64,000 nucleotides of DNA from an uncultured Sulfitobacter sp. (GCA_947501805.1 CANMXJ010000008.1:62001-126000), one strand, 5' to 3'; counted from the first letter of the stretch, positions 27,686 through 35,596 are shown. Made by a program: numbers and translations. The notes: generated from the letters alone by a model not told the origin.

Positions 27686-29053
27686 CTAGAATATCGTGTG
27701 AAGTGCGGCTTCTGCCGCGTTGAAAAGTGCCGCCTCATCCAGATGCGGGAATGCCCCGTCAGCCCAGACAACGCGGCCGTTGATCATGGTGAGATCGACA
27801 ACAGAGCCGATGCCAACCTTGGCAATCAGGCTGACCGGATCGTGGCGTGTGCCGATGTAATCCAGCTTGCGCGTGTCGATGGCGAACAGGTCGGCGGCCA
27901 TGCCAACCCGCAGCGCGCCAATGTCGCTGCGACCCAGCAAGGATGCGCCGCCTTCGGTCGCGTAAGACAGGAACCGCGCAGGTGTCGGCACCGGATCAGC
28001 GCGGCTGGAGGCGGCCAGACATTGCAGCATGTAGGACGAGTGTGTGGCATGCATCAGGTTGGAATTGTCGTTGGACGCAGCCCCGTCAACGCCAAGACCA
28101 ACGCGCACGCCCAAGGCTTCCATTGCCGGAATATCGGTGATTTCGGCGCCCACCAGATAGACAGGTTCAGAGCAATGCGAAACGCCCGTTCCCGATGCGG
28201 CCATCTTGGCCAGCTCATCGCGGGTGAGTTCCCAGCAATGGGCATAGAATGTATCGGGTCCGGCAAAACCGATTTCCTCGCAATAATCCACCGTGCGCAT
28301 GCCGTGGACCTGTTCAATTACCGCGCTTTCGCCTTCGCCCACATGGCTGTGCAGGAGCACGCCTTTGTCGCGGGCAAGGCGCACAGATTCAACAAATGTT
28401 TCGCGGTAGCAATTCACCGGCTGGCAGGGGGAGACCACCACCTGCCGCATCGAAAGCGGGTTGGGATCGTGATAGGCATCAATCACCCGCGCGCAATCGG
28501 CGATAAATCCATCCGTGGTTTCCAGCATTTCGTCAGGGATCGTGCTGCCTTCGGACTTGGGCAGCGTATTGGTGCCGCGCCCCGCATGAAAGCGCATGCC
28601 CATCATTTCCGCCGCTTCGAACTGGCGGTCGATGATCCGGCTGCCTGCATGGCGCGGAAAGCAATACTGGTGGTCAAACGCCGTGGTACAGCCGTGTTTG
28701 ATCAGTTCCGCCATGGCGACAACAGAGCTGTGGTAAAAGCAATCTTCGGTCAGGCGCGAGAAGATCGGGTAGATACGGTCGAGCCATTCGATAACGGAAT
28801 AGCGGGTCCAGTCGAGTTCGGCGCGGTTGCGCACGAAGCACTGGAAAAAGTGGTGATGCGTGTTGATGAGACCGGGATAGAGGAACATGCCGGAGGCGTC
28901 GATCACGGTGCAGCCCACAGGTGCCTCGCGCATCAAATCGGGACTGATGGCTTTGATTACGCCGTTTTCGATCAGCAGGTCATGGTGTCGCAACACCGGT
29001 TCGGACGCAGAGGTGACAATCGCCTCGCAGGATTTGAGCAGCGTTGCGCTCAT
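27686..29053 (-). CDS. Amidohydrolase, 8-oxoguanine deaminase-type
   Basis: 455 residues from the ATG at 29053, which overlaps the GST-like stop (ATGA). It has the ATZ/TRZ amidohydrolase metal site: NTHHHFFQ after beta-strand 1, HSHVGEGES, HCWEL and the metal aspartate in GVDGAASND. Overall layout (GLINTHHHF, GCTTAFDH, LLGRSDIGALRVG) resembles the Pseudomonas 8-oxoguanine deaminase group of cytosolic purine deaminases. It would deaminate an oxo- or methyl-substituted guanine to the matching xanthine/urate. The exact substrate is not readable from sequence; other N-heterocycle deaminases or chlorohydrolases are possible. Confidence 0.75.
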   Translation of the reverse strand: MSATLLKSCEAIVTSASEPVLRHHDLLIENGVIKAISPDLMREAPVGCTVIDASGMFLYPGLINTHHHFFQCFVRNRAELDWTRYSVIEWLDRIYPIFSRLTEDCFYHSSVVAMAELIKHGCTTAFDHQYCFPRHAGSRIIDRQFEAAEMMGMRFHAGRGTNTLPKSEGSTIPDEMLETTDGFIADCARVIDAYHDPNPLSMRQVVVSPCQPVNCYRETFVESVRLARDKGVLLHSHVGEGESAVIEQVHGMRTVDYCEEIGFAGPDTFYAHCWELTRDELAKMAASGTGVSHCSEPVYLVGAEITDIPAMEALGVRVGLGVDGAASNDNSNLMHATHSSYMLQCLAASSRADPVPTPARFLSYATEGGASLLGRSDIGALRVGMAADLFAIDTRKLDYIGTRHDPVSLIAKVGIGSVVDLTMINGRVVWADGAFPHLDEAALFNAAEAALHTIF

Positions 29054-29685
29054 GCGGTGGTCTCGCTTGGGGTGACAAGCTCGTGCAGGCGGTGGATGCC
29101 GGGCATTTCGATGAAATTCGGCAGTGATCTGATGTCGCGCATCCACAGGCGGATAGACGGATAGGGATCAAGGCTGATACCGCCATCAGGGGCCAAAGCG
29201 GTGTTGGGGAAACAGGCAATATCGGCGATTGTGGGGGCGTTGCCCGTCAGAAAGGCAAAGCCGTCGATGCGTTGCTCTGTCAGGTGTTCTTCAAGCTGGC
29301 GTAGTTGTGTGACACCGTCGCGGCGCACCTGATCAATGTCAGCCTCATAAGACAGAATATCGTGCAGACGGGCCATGCCAAGGCTGGCGTTTAGTCCAGC
29401 CGCAAAGCCAAGCCAATGATCGGTTTGCACAGGATCATTCCCCAGCCAATCGGCATTGTCCTTAACAAGATGCCGCAACATATCTGGGCTTTGCGTCAGA
29501 ACATCGTCACCATCGATAAGGATAGGCAATGTCCCTTCAGGGTTCAGCGCCAGCATGTCAGGTGATTTATGCGCCTTCTCGGGGTGGAAATTTAACGCCT
29601 TCAGCGTCAAAGGCACACCAATCAAAGAGGCCATCAGCCGCACTTTGTAACAGCTTGCGCTAAGGACATAGTCATAAAGGATCAT
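29050..29685 (-). CDS. GST-like protein, candidate NdmE-type oxygenase scaffold
   Basis: 211 residues. An N-terminal thioredoxin-like GST domain has SASCYKVRL at the active-site loop and NPEGTLPIL with the cis-proline; the usual glutathione-binding ES is replaced by TQS (residues about 64-66). A C-terminal helical domain contains the APTIADIACFP N-capping box. It sits directly after the split oxygenase genes with 4-base overlaps on both sides. In caffeine-degrading Pseudomonas the GST-like NdmE is needed to assemble the NdmC/NdmD N7-demethylase; a similar structural role is inferred here. A conventional glutathione transferase is the alternative. Confidence 0.75.
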   Translation of the reverse strand: MILYDYVLSASCYKVRLMASLIGVPLTLKALNFHPEKAHKSPDMLALNPEGTLPILIDGDDVLTQSPDMLRHLVKDNADWLGNDPVQTDHWLGFAAGLNASLGMARLHDILSYEADIDQVRRDGVTQLRQLEEHLTEQRIDGFAFLTGNAPTIADIACFPNTALAPDGGISLDPYPSIRLWMRDIRSLPNFIEMPGIHRLHELVTPSETTA

Positions 29686-30518
29686 GCCGCCACCACCTGC
29701 GCACCGTAGGAATAGCCGATTTTCTTGAGCCAGCGGCGGTAAGCCACAGACGTCAAATCCGCCTGTGTCGGGGCCTCCAACCCCGGATCAAGCGGCAGCT
29801 TGCGCGGGATCTGGTTTTCTAGGATCGAACGGTCCTGCATAAAGATCATCTGTTGGAAACTCACCAGATCAGCCATTTCCGCATCATCATCATACAGCGC
29901 CATCCACGGCCAGACTTCGCACAACTCTTCGGTCAGGGGTTGCACGAACAGGGTAATCACATCCCATTCACCGGGGCGCGGCGGCGAGGTCTTGTAAAGA
30001 ACGGCGCAGGTGGGCGCAGCAACACGGTATTTATAATCCGTGATAATGCCCCCGCCCGCAGATTTCGCAGCTTGGGGCTGGAAAAACTTGACCTTGGTGG
30101 CCCAGATCTCGTCCACATCCTCGTGAATTTTCACGTCATAGCGTTCAACTTCGGTATGGGGTTCAGCGCCAAGGATGTCGGTATGCACAAAGGGAAAATG
30201 CGCGATATCAAGGAAGTTCTCAACCGCCCGCAGCGGCGAGCATTTCACCCGAACGGAGCCAACATCTACCAAACGGCGGCCCACATCATCCGCTTCGGGA
30301 ATGTCAAACAGATCACGGTTCGGCTTGCCGGGGCTGGTCCACAGGTGACCGTACTTTTCAATCACTGGCAGATCGCGGCCTTCAGAGTCACGCACCCAAA
30401 AGTTACCGCTGGTGCCGCCCAATGAAATCTTGCGGCCCAAAAGCTGTGTTTCGCGCGGATCATCTATGCCCGAACACATCGCCACTGGATACCAATGGTT
30501 GTCTGCGCTGTTGTTCAT
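29682..30518 (-). CDS. Rieske-oxygenase catalytic subunit lacking the Rieske domain (NdmC-like)
   Basis: 278 residues. The mononuclear iron site is clear: ENFLDIAHFPFVH gives the DxxHx4H arrangement near residues 100-113. The N-terminal 80 residues keep the framework of a Rieske domain (GRKISLGG ... WVRDSEG ... YGHLWTSPG) but contain no CxH or CxxH cluster ligands. The protein therefore cannot hold its own [2Fe-2S] centre. NdmC, the 7-methylxanthine N7-demethylase subunit, has this same reduced form. It overlaps the Rieske-only gene upstream and the GST-like gene downstream by 4 bases each, so the three are probably made and assembled together. Confidence 0.8.
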   Translation of the reverse strand: MNNSADNHWYPVAMCSGIDDPRETQLLGRKISLGGTSGNFWVRDSEGRDLPVIEKYGHLWTSPGKPNRDLFDIPEADDVGRRLVDVGSVRVKCSPLRAVENFLDIAHFPFVHTDILGAEPHTEVERYDVKIHEDVDEIWATKVKFFQPQAAKSAGGGIITDYKYRVAAPTCAVLYKTSPPRPGEWDVITLFVQPLTEELCEVWPWMALYDDDAEMADLVSFQQMIFMQDRSILENQIPRKLPLDPGLEAPTQADLTSVAYRRWLKKIGYSYGAQVVAA

Positions 30519-31102
30519 GCCGCGACTCCTTCGATTTCTGCACGCTGCGCTTCAATCCAACGGGATGCCACCTTGGGATCAGCCGTGCTCAGAACATGAG
30601 CGATACAATGTGCGTCATCCGTGGACTGCAACACTAATGTCATGTCAACGGCATTTACTATCGTGGCCTCTGCATCGCCAAAATGCGCCGCCACTTCATG
30701 GCGCGGCGTGTTGATCTGGACCGACCGCACAGGTGTTTTTCCTGAAAGGGTGGGCGGCGCTGTTGTTACCTCATTCAATGCAACCCAGATCAGCCCGCCA
30801 TCTTCGACACATTGATAGGTGGTTGCGCAGATTGTCTTGGGCGGCGTCAGTTTCGGGTGCGCGGGAATTGAGGTACAGCCCCCGTCCTGTCCATATTGCC
30901 AACCGTGATAGATGCAGGACAAAGTTTCGCCGCGCACAAACCCGTGCGACAACCGCATGCCCCGGTGCGGACAGCGATCCCCCCATGCGTGAACCTGACC
31001 AGACATAGAACGCCACAGCGCAAGGTCTGTCCCGTCGATCCGCGCAGGCATCGCCATGGCATTGCGTAAATCCTGGCTCAGTGCAACTGCTACCCAATCC
31101 AA
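30515..31102 (-). CDS. Stand-alone Rieske [2Fe-2S] protein, electron donor of the split oxygenase
   Basis: 195 residues. The TTG at 31102 is chosen as start because GAAGGAG lies 7 bases upstream and the Rieske fold begins immediately. Cluster ligands are C44-x-H46 and C63-x2-H66 (CPHRGMRL ... CIYHGW). No catalytic DxxHx4H motif follows; the last 75 residues are an extra domain of unknown type with DDAHCIAHVL. It seems to supply the cluster that the next-encoded catalytic subunit lacks. In NdmD the donor Rieske domain is fused to a flavin/ferredoxin reductase; here no reductase is encoded nearby. Confidence 0.8.
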   Translation of the reverse strand: MDWVAVALSQDLRNAMAMPARIDGTDLALWRSMSGQVHAWGDRCPHRGMRLSHGFVRGETLSCIYHGWQYGQDGGCTSIPAHPKLTPPKTICATTYQCVEDGGLIWVALNEVTTAPPTLSGKTPVRSVQINTPRHEVAAHFGDAEATIVNAVDMTLVLQSTDDAHCIAHVLSTADPKVASRWIEAQRAEIEGVAA

Positions 31103-31228
31103 AAAGCGGCTCCTTCGTATTCTGGTCCTGCAAGATTACCCGTATGGGAACCCGACTCACAATGATCCAACGTGCAAATTTCTCTGATTTTATTCAAACG
31201 GGTGCAACCAACCATATTCTGCAGACAT

Positions 31229-31495
31229 CTATGCAACCTCAGAGATGCAAAATTCCATCCGTTCAACCATGACGCTTGCTGGTCCCAAGCTGCACCCCAA
31301 TGCAAGAGCTTCCAGCATCACATCTGGTCCTGTCGCGTCTACCCGCAGGCAATCGGAAGCGGCAGTCACCTTGGCACGCAGCCCGAGTTTATGGGCATAG
31401 CGTAGAATCCAGTCCGGACAATCTGCTGCGAATACGTCACCGAACAACATGATTGTTGCTGTGCTTTCGCAAGGATCGGAATGTGTCGATATCAA
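31229..31495 (-). CDS. Degenerate acylphosphatase-like small protein
   Basis: Up to 88 residues (TTG start at 31495); an ATG at 31450 would cut the first beta-strand, so a longer form is favoured, but no clear ribosome site decides it. The pattern GDVFAADCPDWILRYAHKLGL ... ATGPDVMLEAL ... GPASVMVERME follows the acylphosphatase fold (key parts AHKLGLRAKV and LGPASVMVERM). The catalytic arginine of the GVGFR loop and the asparagine of VRN are both missing, so hydrolysis of acyl phosphates is unlikely. It lies 126 bases upstream of the split-oxygenase operon on the same strand. A ligand-binding or structural role is a guess. Confidence 0.5.
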   Translation of the reverse strand: MISTHSDPCESTATIMLFGDVFAADCPDWILRYAHKLGLRAKVTAASDCLRVDATGPDVMLEALALGCSLGPASVMVERMEFCISEVA

Positions 31496-31549
31496 TATGT
31501 CTGCCCGCTCTTGGTTCGTAGATGGTCACCGTCATACGCGCATCCTGAT

Positions 31550-31687
31550 CTATGACAACTGTGCGTCAAGTGGGTTGTCTGTCAGGTACGACGCATATTG
31601 GAGCAATTTCCAGATTTCATCTTGCGAACATCCAGCCTCGAAAAGGAGATGTCCGACAAATGCCGGGACGCGGGATGGGTCGAGCAC
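31550..31687 (-). CDS. Possible small protein after the acyl-CoA dehydrogenase
   Basis: 45 residues from a GTG at 31687, with GGGGAG 8 bases upstream, beginning 36 bases after the acyl-CoA dehydrogenase stop. The product contains RVPAFVGHLLFEAG and DEIWKLLQYASYL, which look like two amphipathic helices. No family is recognised. It could be a real small gene or the end of a decayed longer one. Confidence 0.35.
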   Translation of the reverse strand: MLDPSRVPAFVGHLLFEAGCSQDEIWKLLQYASYLTDNPLDAQLS

Positions 31688-31722
31688 ATTCAACACTCCC
31701 CGCGCACCGGCATTTGCCGCAT

Positions 31723-33471
31723 TTATTGTGCAGCGACTTTCTGCGACACGGCGTCATGATCAGCCAACGCGCGATCCAGCAACCCGTCAATATCAATGTC
31801 CGTCAGGCCGTCAGCATCGGTTTGCGCCAGCGGATCACGAGCACGCAGCTTGTGCGCGATTACCGCATTTGCCAATGTCTTACGATCACCGGAATATCCT
31901 GCACGCCCCGTCAGTTGCACGTCCTCCCACATCATGATTGCTGCCGAAGTTGCGTTGTAGACTGCGCTTGCCGCCAATCGCACATCTGCCTCTCCGGCAC
32001 GATCATTCGCAACCGTCTCCAGCAAGTCGGTCGCACGGGTGAACATTTCAGCGACAACAGTCGTATCCCCGCCTTTCTCTGAAACAACCGCCAACAGTTT
32101 TTCGACATAGGTCCGCAACGCGTCAAGCGATCCGGCACGTCGCGTGGCGCGGGCCACATCCAAAGCAACGATATTGCTGGTGCCTTCCCAGATCGAGCCA
32201 AGATGCGCATCGCGCAGGACGCGGGCATCGGACCATTCCTCAATGTAGCCGCAGCCGCCGCGCACCTCCATGCCGTCACCTGCAACCTTGCGGGCATCGC
32301 GGCAGGTGCGGAACTTGATCAGCGGGGTCAAAATGCGTAGCACTTTGGCGATTTCGGAATCTCCTGCGTCGGCGGCCTGCAAGACCTGCGCGGTGTGAAA
32401 CACCATGGAACGGCCTTGTTCCGCCGTGACCAGCATCTTCATCAACTGGCGGCGCATAAGCGGCAGATCAATCAAGCGCTTGCCAAAGGCGGTGCGGTTC
32501 TTGGAAATGAACAGCGCCTCAGAGACTGCCCGCCGCATCAACCCTGCCGAGCGCACACCGTTTGCCAGACGCGACATGTTGATCATATCCGTCATTTGCT
32601 TGAACCCCTGACCGGGGTCGCCCACCAGATAGGCGGTCGCCCCTTCCAGCGCGATTTCACCGCTGGCCATTGATTTGGTGCCCATCTTTTCCTTGAGCCG
32701 CAGGATACGGTAGCTGTTCTTAGTCCCGTCGGGAAGGACACGCGGCAACAGGAACAGCGACAGACCACCGGTGCCATCCGCACCGCCTTCGGGACGGGCC
32801 AGCACCATACCAAGGGCGGCATCCGGATTGGAACAGAACCACTTGTCACCGGATAGTTTCCATTCCCCGTCGACCAGTTTTGCCGTTGTCTCGATGGCGC
32901 CCACATCAGATCCAGCCACTTGTTCAGTCATAAACATGGAGCCCTGAAACAGCGCGTCCATATCCTGACTGGTCAGCTGGTCGAAGTACTGGTCGATCAA
33001 CTCTTTTGAACCGAATTTGACCAATGTTCGTGTGAGAGAGTCGGTCATGGACAACGGACAACACAGACCAAATTCGGCCTGCACAAACAGATAAACCAGC
33101 GCATATTTGATCATCGGCGGTAGTTTCGCATCCGCTCCGAACACACCAGCGCGATGCGACATGGCCGCAAGACCGAATTCGCCAAAGGCATAACGCTCCA
33201 GTTCGACATAGGAGGGATGCTTGTGCACAAGTTCCAGATCAGCCCCGTTGCGGGCGCGAATTTGCAGGGTTGGCGGATTCTTGTCAGCGGTCAACGCCAG
33301 ACTTTCCAGATGGCGGCCCACCAACTCACCCATCCGGTCCAACTCAGGCAGGAGGCGGGGTTGATCGCCCGTATCAAGATAGAGCCACGCAAGATCCTGC
33401 AACGCTGTATCAGCGGCATAGGCATTCATTCCGGCGCTGTCGGGAATGTTCTTATGGATAAGCGGGGTCAT
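31723..33471 (-). CDS. Acyl-CoA dehydrogenase, large AidB/FadE-like type
   Basis: 582 residues from the ATG at 33471, which has GAGAGGAG upstream. It carries the acyl-CoA dehydrogenase core: MTEQVAGSDVGA and WKLSGDKWFCSN for FAD/substrate binding, KMGTKSMASGEI, the helical domain with NRTAFGKRL, and the GCGYIEEWSDARVLRDAHLGSIWEGTSNIVALD stretch (key part IWEGTSNIVALD). An N-terminal extension (about 1-150) and a C-terminal helical tail place it with the long AidB/DUF1974-like members rather than short-chain enzymes. It is divergent from a LysR gene that probably controls it. Confidence 0.82.
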   Translation of the reverse strand: MTPLIHKNIPDSAGMNAYAADTALQDLAWLYLDTGDQPRLLPELDRMGELVGRHLESLALTADKNPPTLQIRARNGADLELVHKHPSYVELERYAFGEFGLAAMSHRAGVFGADAKLPPMIKYALVYLFVQAEFGLCCPLSMTDSLTRTLVKFGSKELIDQYFDQLTSQDMDALFQGSMFMTEQVAGSDVGAIETTAKLVDGEWKLSGDKWFCSNPDAALGMVLARPEGGADGTGGLSLFLLPRVLPDGTKNSYRILRLKEKMGTKSMASGEIALEGATAYLVGDPGQGFKQMTDMINMSRLANGVRSAGLMRRAVSEALFISKNRTAFGKRLIDLPLMRRQLMKMLVTAEQGRSMVFHTAQVLQAADAGDSEIAKVLRILTPLIKFRTCRDARKVAGDGMEVRGGCGYIEEWSDARVLRDAHLGSIWEGTSNIVALDVARATRRAGSLDALRTYVEKLLAVVSEKGGDTTVVAEMFTRATDLLETVANDRAGEADVRLAASAVYNATSAAIMMWEDVQLTGRAGYSGDRKTLANAVIAHKLRARDPLAQTDADGLTDIDIDGLLDRALADHDAVSQKVAAQ

Positions 33472-33585
33472 GGCGGCTCCTCTCGTATGTGAAACGCCGA
33501 CAGGAAAACAGACTCTCGGCAGGGCAATTTTCGCACAGACTGGCGCAAAGGCAATTCTATTTCCAATACCGTTAGTGTATTCTGC

Positions 33586-33603
33586 GATAGCAAAAAGGCT
33601 ATC
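33586..33603. promoter_or_regulatory. Inverted repeat between LysR gene and acyl-CoA dehydrogenase
   Basis: GATAGC and GCTATC arms are separated by AAAAAG and end 12 bases before the LysR start codon in the divergent gap. This is a typical position for a LysR autoregulatory site. It is a candidate only. Confidence 0.4.
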
Positions 33604-33615
33604 ATAGGATGTTCC

Positions 33616-34506
33616 ATGGCCATCACATTCCGTCAGCTTCAACAATTTCTGGTTCTCAGTAAAGAGTTGCACTTTGGGCGCGCGGCGGGGCGGCTGAACA
33701 TTTCCCAGCCCCCGCTAAGCACCAGCATGAAGCAGCTTGAAGAAAATCTGGGTTTTGCTTTGCTGGATCGGGGGAAAAGGGGCGTGCGGTTGACACCGGC
33801 GGGGGCGGTCTTTGCCGATCATTGTGCCCGCATTCTGGGCCAGCTTGACGCTGCCCGCGCCCTTGCCGAGCAAAAGGCGAAAGGGGCTGCTGGTACGCTG
33901 GCTGTCTCTTTTGTGCCGTCGATGCTGTTTCGCAATCTGCCGCGTACCCTGCGTAATTTTGAAGAGATGTATCCAGCGGCAGGGTTGGACCTGCACGAGA
34001 TGAACACCAACCGCCAGATCGAAAGCCTGTTGCAAGGCAAGGTTGATGTCGGTTTCATTCACGCCGTTCCTTTGCCGCCCGAATTACGGTCCCATTGTGT
34101 TGAAACCGAACGGCTGGTTTGCTGTGTGCCGCGCCATCACCGTCTGGCCTCTCGCAGCAGGATTTCCATTTCGGAAATGGCGGGTGAGAAGGTGCTTGTC
34201 TTTGCCCGCGAATTTGCCGCCCATTACCATGACCGTATTGTTGGATTACTGCGCGCTGCCGATGTGGAACCCTATGCGCCGTATCGTGTGCAGCACTGGT
34301 TGACCGTCATTGCGCTTGTTGCGCAGGGCATGGGCATTTCTCTGGTGCCCCGATCGCTGTCGCGTTCGGCCATGGCTGATGTGATTTTCATCGAGATCGA
34401 GGAACCAAATGCCGAACACGAAGTGCAAATGATCTGGCAAGTCGACAACGGCAAGGATCTGACAGAGACCTTTTTGCGGTATGTGCAACTTCACGGGTTG
34501 GGATAA
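33616..34506 (+). CDS. LysR-family transcriptional regulator
   Basis: 296 residues. The N-terminal helix-turn-helix (3-62: FRQLQQFLVLSKELHFGRAAGRLNISQPPLS..., key part RLNISQPPLSTSMKQLE) is followed by a periplasmic-binding-type effector domain (about 90-290). Divergent orientation from the acyl-CoA dehydrogenase and the shared inverted repeat suggest local control of that gene and perhaps of the downstream operon. The effector is unknown. Confidence 0.88.
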   Translation: MAITFRQLQQFLVLSKELHFGRAAGRLNISQPPLSTSMKQLEENLGFALLDRGKRGVRLTPAGAVFADHCARILGQLDAARALAEQKAKGAAGTLAVSFVPSMLFRNLPRTLRNFEEMYPAAGLDLHEMNTNRQIESLLQGKVDVGFIHAVPLPPELRSHCVETERLVCCVPRHHRLASRSRISISEMAGEKVLVFAREFAAHYHDRIVGLLRAADVEPYAPYRVQHWLTVIALVAQGMGISLVPRSLSRSAMADVIFIEIEEPNAEHEVQMIWQVDNGKDLTETFLRYVQLHGLG

Positions 34507-34556
34507 GCGGCGACTTGGAGCAGCCAACAGATTCCGGGGCCATACCCTTTTGGGAG

Positions 34557-34593
34557 CCTCTGTTAATGTTGCACCAACCAACAATAACAGAGG
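34557..34593. promoter_or_regulatory. Long-spaced inverted repeat upstream of the folD paralogue
   Basis: CCTCTGTTA and TAACAGAGG form a 9-bp perfect inverted repeat with a 19-base loop, 90 bases upstream of the FolD-like start and 51 bases after the LysR stop. No T-run follows, so an operator or an RNA structure in the leader is more likely than a terminator. Overlapping GCACC/GGTGC arms are also present. Confidence 0.4.
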
Positions 34594-34682
34594 TGCACAA
34601 TGTTGACTTCCCCAGGTGCTAGGCTGTCAATAGGCGCAACACAAGAACAACCCATCCATCCGGACAAAGGTAAAATACCAAG

Positions 34683-35549
34683 ATGAAAGACAACCGACTG
34701 ATTGACGGCATCACCGTAAAGAAACGGATCATACAAGAAGTTAAGGATTATACATCCGGCGTAGCCAACATGCCCCGGATGGTATCCATTCTGGTCGGTG
34801 ATACGCCTGAAGCGGATGTATATGTGCGCAATCAGGTTCGCGGTGCCGAGCAGGCAGGGTTGCCCTTCGAGCAACTCAGATGGCCTGCGGACATCACGCA
34901 GGATGAATGCAAGCAGCGCATTCTGGCGATGAATGACGATTCCGGCGTTCTTGGTATCATTCTTCAACGCCCACTACCTGAACATATCAACGTGCGGTCT
35001 TTGCAATCTGCGATTCATCCCTTGAAAGACGTCGAAGGGATGAACCCTGCATCAATCGGTAACATCGTCTATTCGGATGTCGCATTGGCACCCTGTACGG
35101 CTGCTGCGAGTGTTGAGTTGATCAAAGAAACCGGTCTGCCCATGGAGGGGCTGGAAGTTGTGATGATCGGTCATTCCGAGATTGTCGGAAAACCTGCGGC
35201 GATGATGTTAATGGCCGAAGGATGTACTGTTACTGTCTGCCACCATATGACGCGGTCGGTTGCGATGCATTCGCGGCGTGCTGATGTGGTTGTTGTGGCG
35301 GTGGGCAAGGCGCATCTTATCGGGCCGGACATGATTAAACCGGGCGCCGCTGTTATCGACATCGGTATCAACCAGATCGAAACCGAAGAGGGGCCGAAAA
35401 TTGTCGGCGATGTTGATACGGACGCTGTCAAAGAGGTTGCTGGCTGGATCAGTCCTGTACCGGGCGGCGTTGGTCCTGTGACCGTTGCTATTTTGATGCG
35501 CAATGCAATGGTTGCCCACCAGCGTCAATTGGCTGCGGGCTGGCTCTGA
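34683..35549 (+). CDS. FolD-like methylenetetrahydrofolate dehydrogenase paralogue with altered active site
   Basis: 288 residues, normal FolD length, with the NAD(P)-binding GHSEIVGKP motif and the C-terminal PVPGGVGPVTVAIL signature. FolD interconverts 5,10-methylene-, methenyl- and 10-formyl-THF. The strictly used Tyr-x3-Lys of the active site reads Y47-VRN-Q51 here, so the catalytic lysine is a glutamine. The KDVDG motif is KDVEG (E118). In the human enzyme this lysine is essential for cyclohydrolase activity, so this protein may act only as a dehydrogenase. It is probably a specialised paralogue serving a one-carbon-releasing pathway. Confidence 0.78.
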   Translation: MKDNRLIDGITVKKRIIQEVKDYTSGVANMPRMVSILVGDTPEADVYVRNQVRGAEQAGLPFEQLRWPADITQDECKQRILAMNDDSGVLGIILQRPLPEHINVRSLQSAIHPLKDVEGMNPASIGNIVYSDVALAPCTAAASVELIKETGLPMEGLEVVMIGHSEIVGKPAAMMLMAEGCTVTVCHHMTRSVAMHSRRADVVVVAVGKAHLIGPDMIKPGAAVIDIGINQIETEEGPKIVGDVDTDAVKEVAGWISPVPGGVGPVTVAILMRNAMVAHQRQLAAGWL

Positions 35550-35574
35550 CTCGTGTTGCCGTGACACTATGCGG

Positions 35575-35596
35575 GCGGGGCTTTTGGTCGCCCCGC
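35575..35596. terminator. GC-rich hairpin between convergent genes
   Basis: GCGGGGC-8-GCCCCGC forms a 7-bp GC stem in the gap between the FolD-like gene and the convergent GlxA-type gene. Position suits a terminator, but neither side has a T-run. Confidence 0.35.

Noticed and set aside
27512..29164. 550-codon plus-strand frame opposite the amidohydrolase
   Set aside because: Histidine- and arginine-rich sequence without domain features, fully antisense to the deaminase-type gene, which has clear metal-site motifs.
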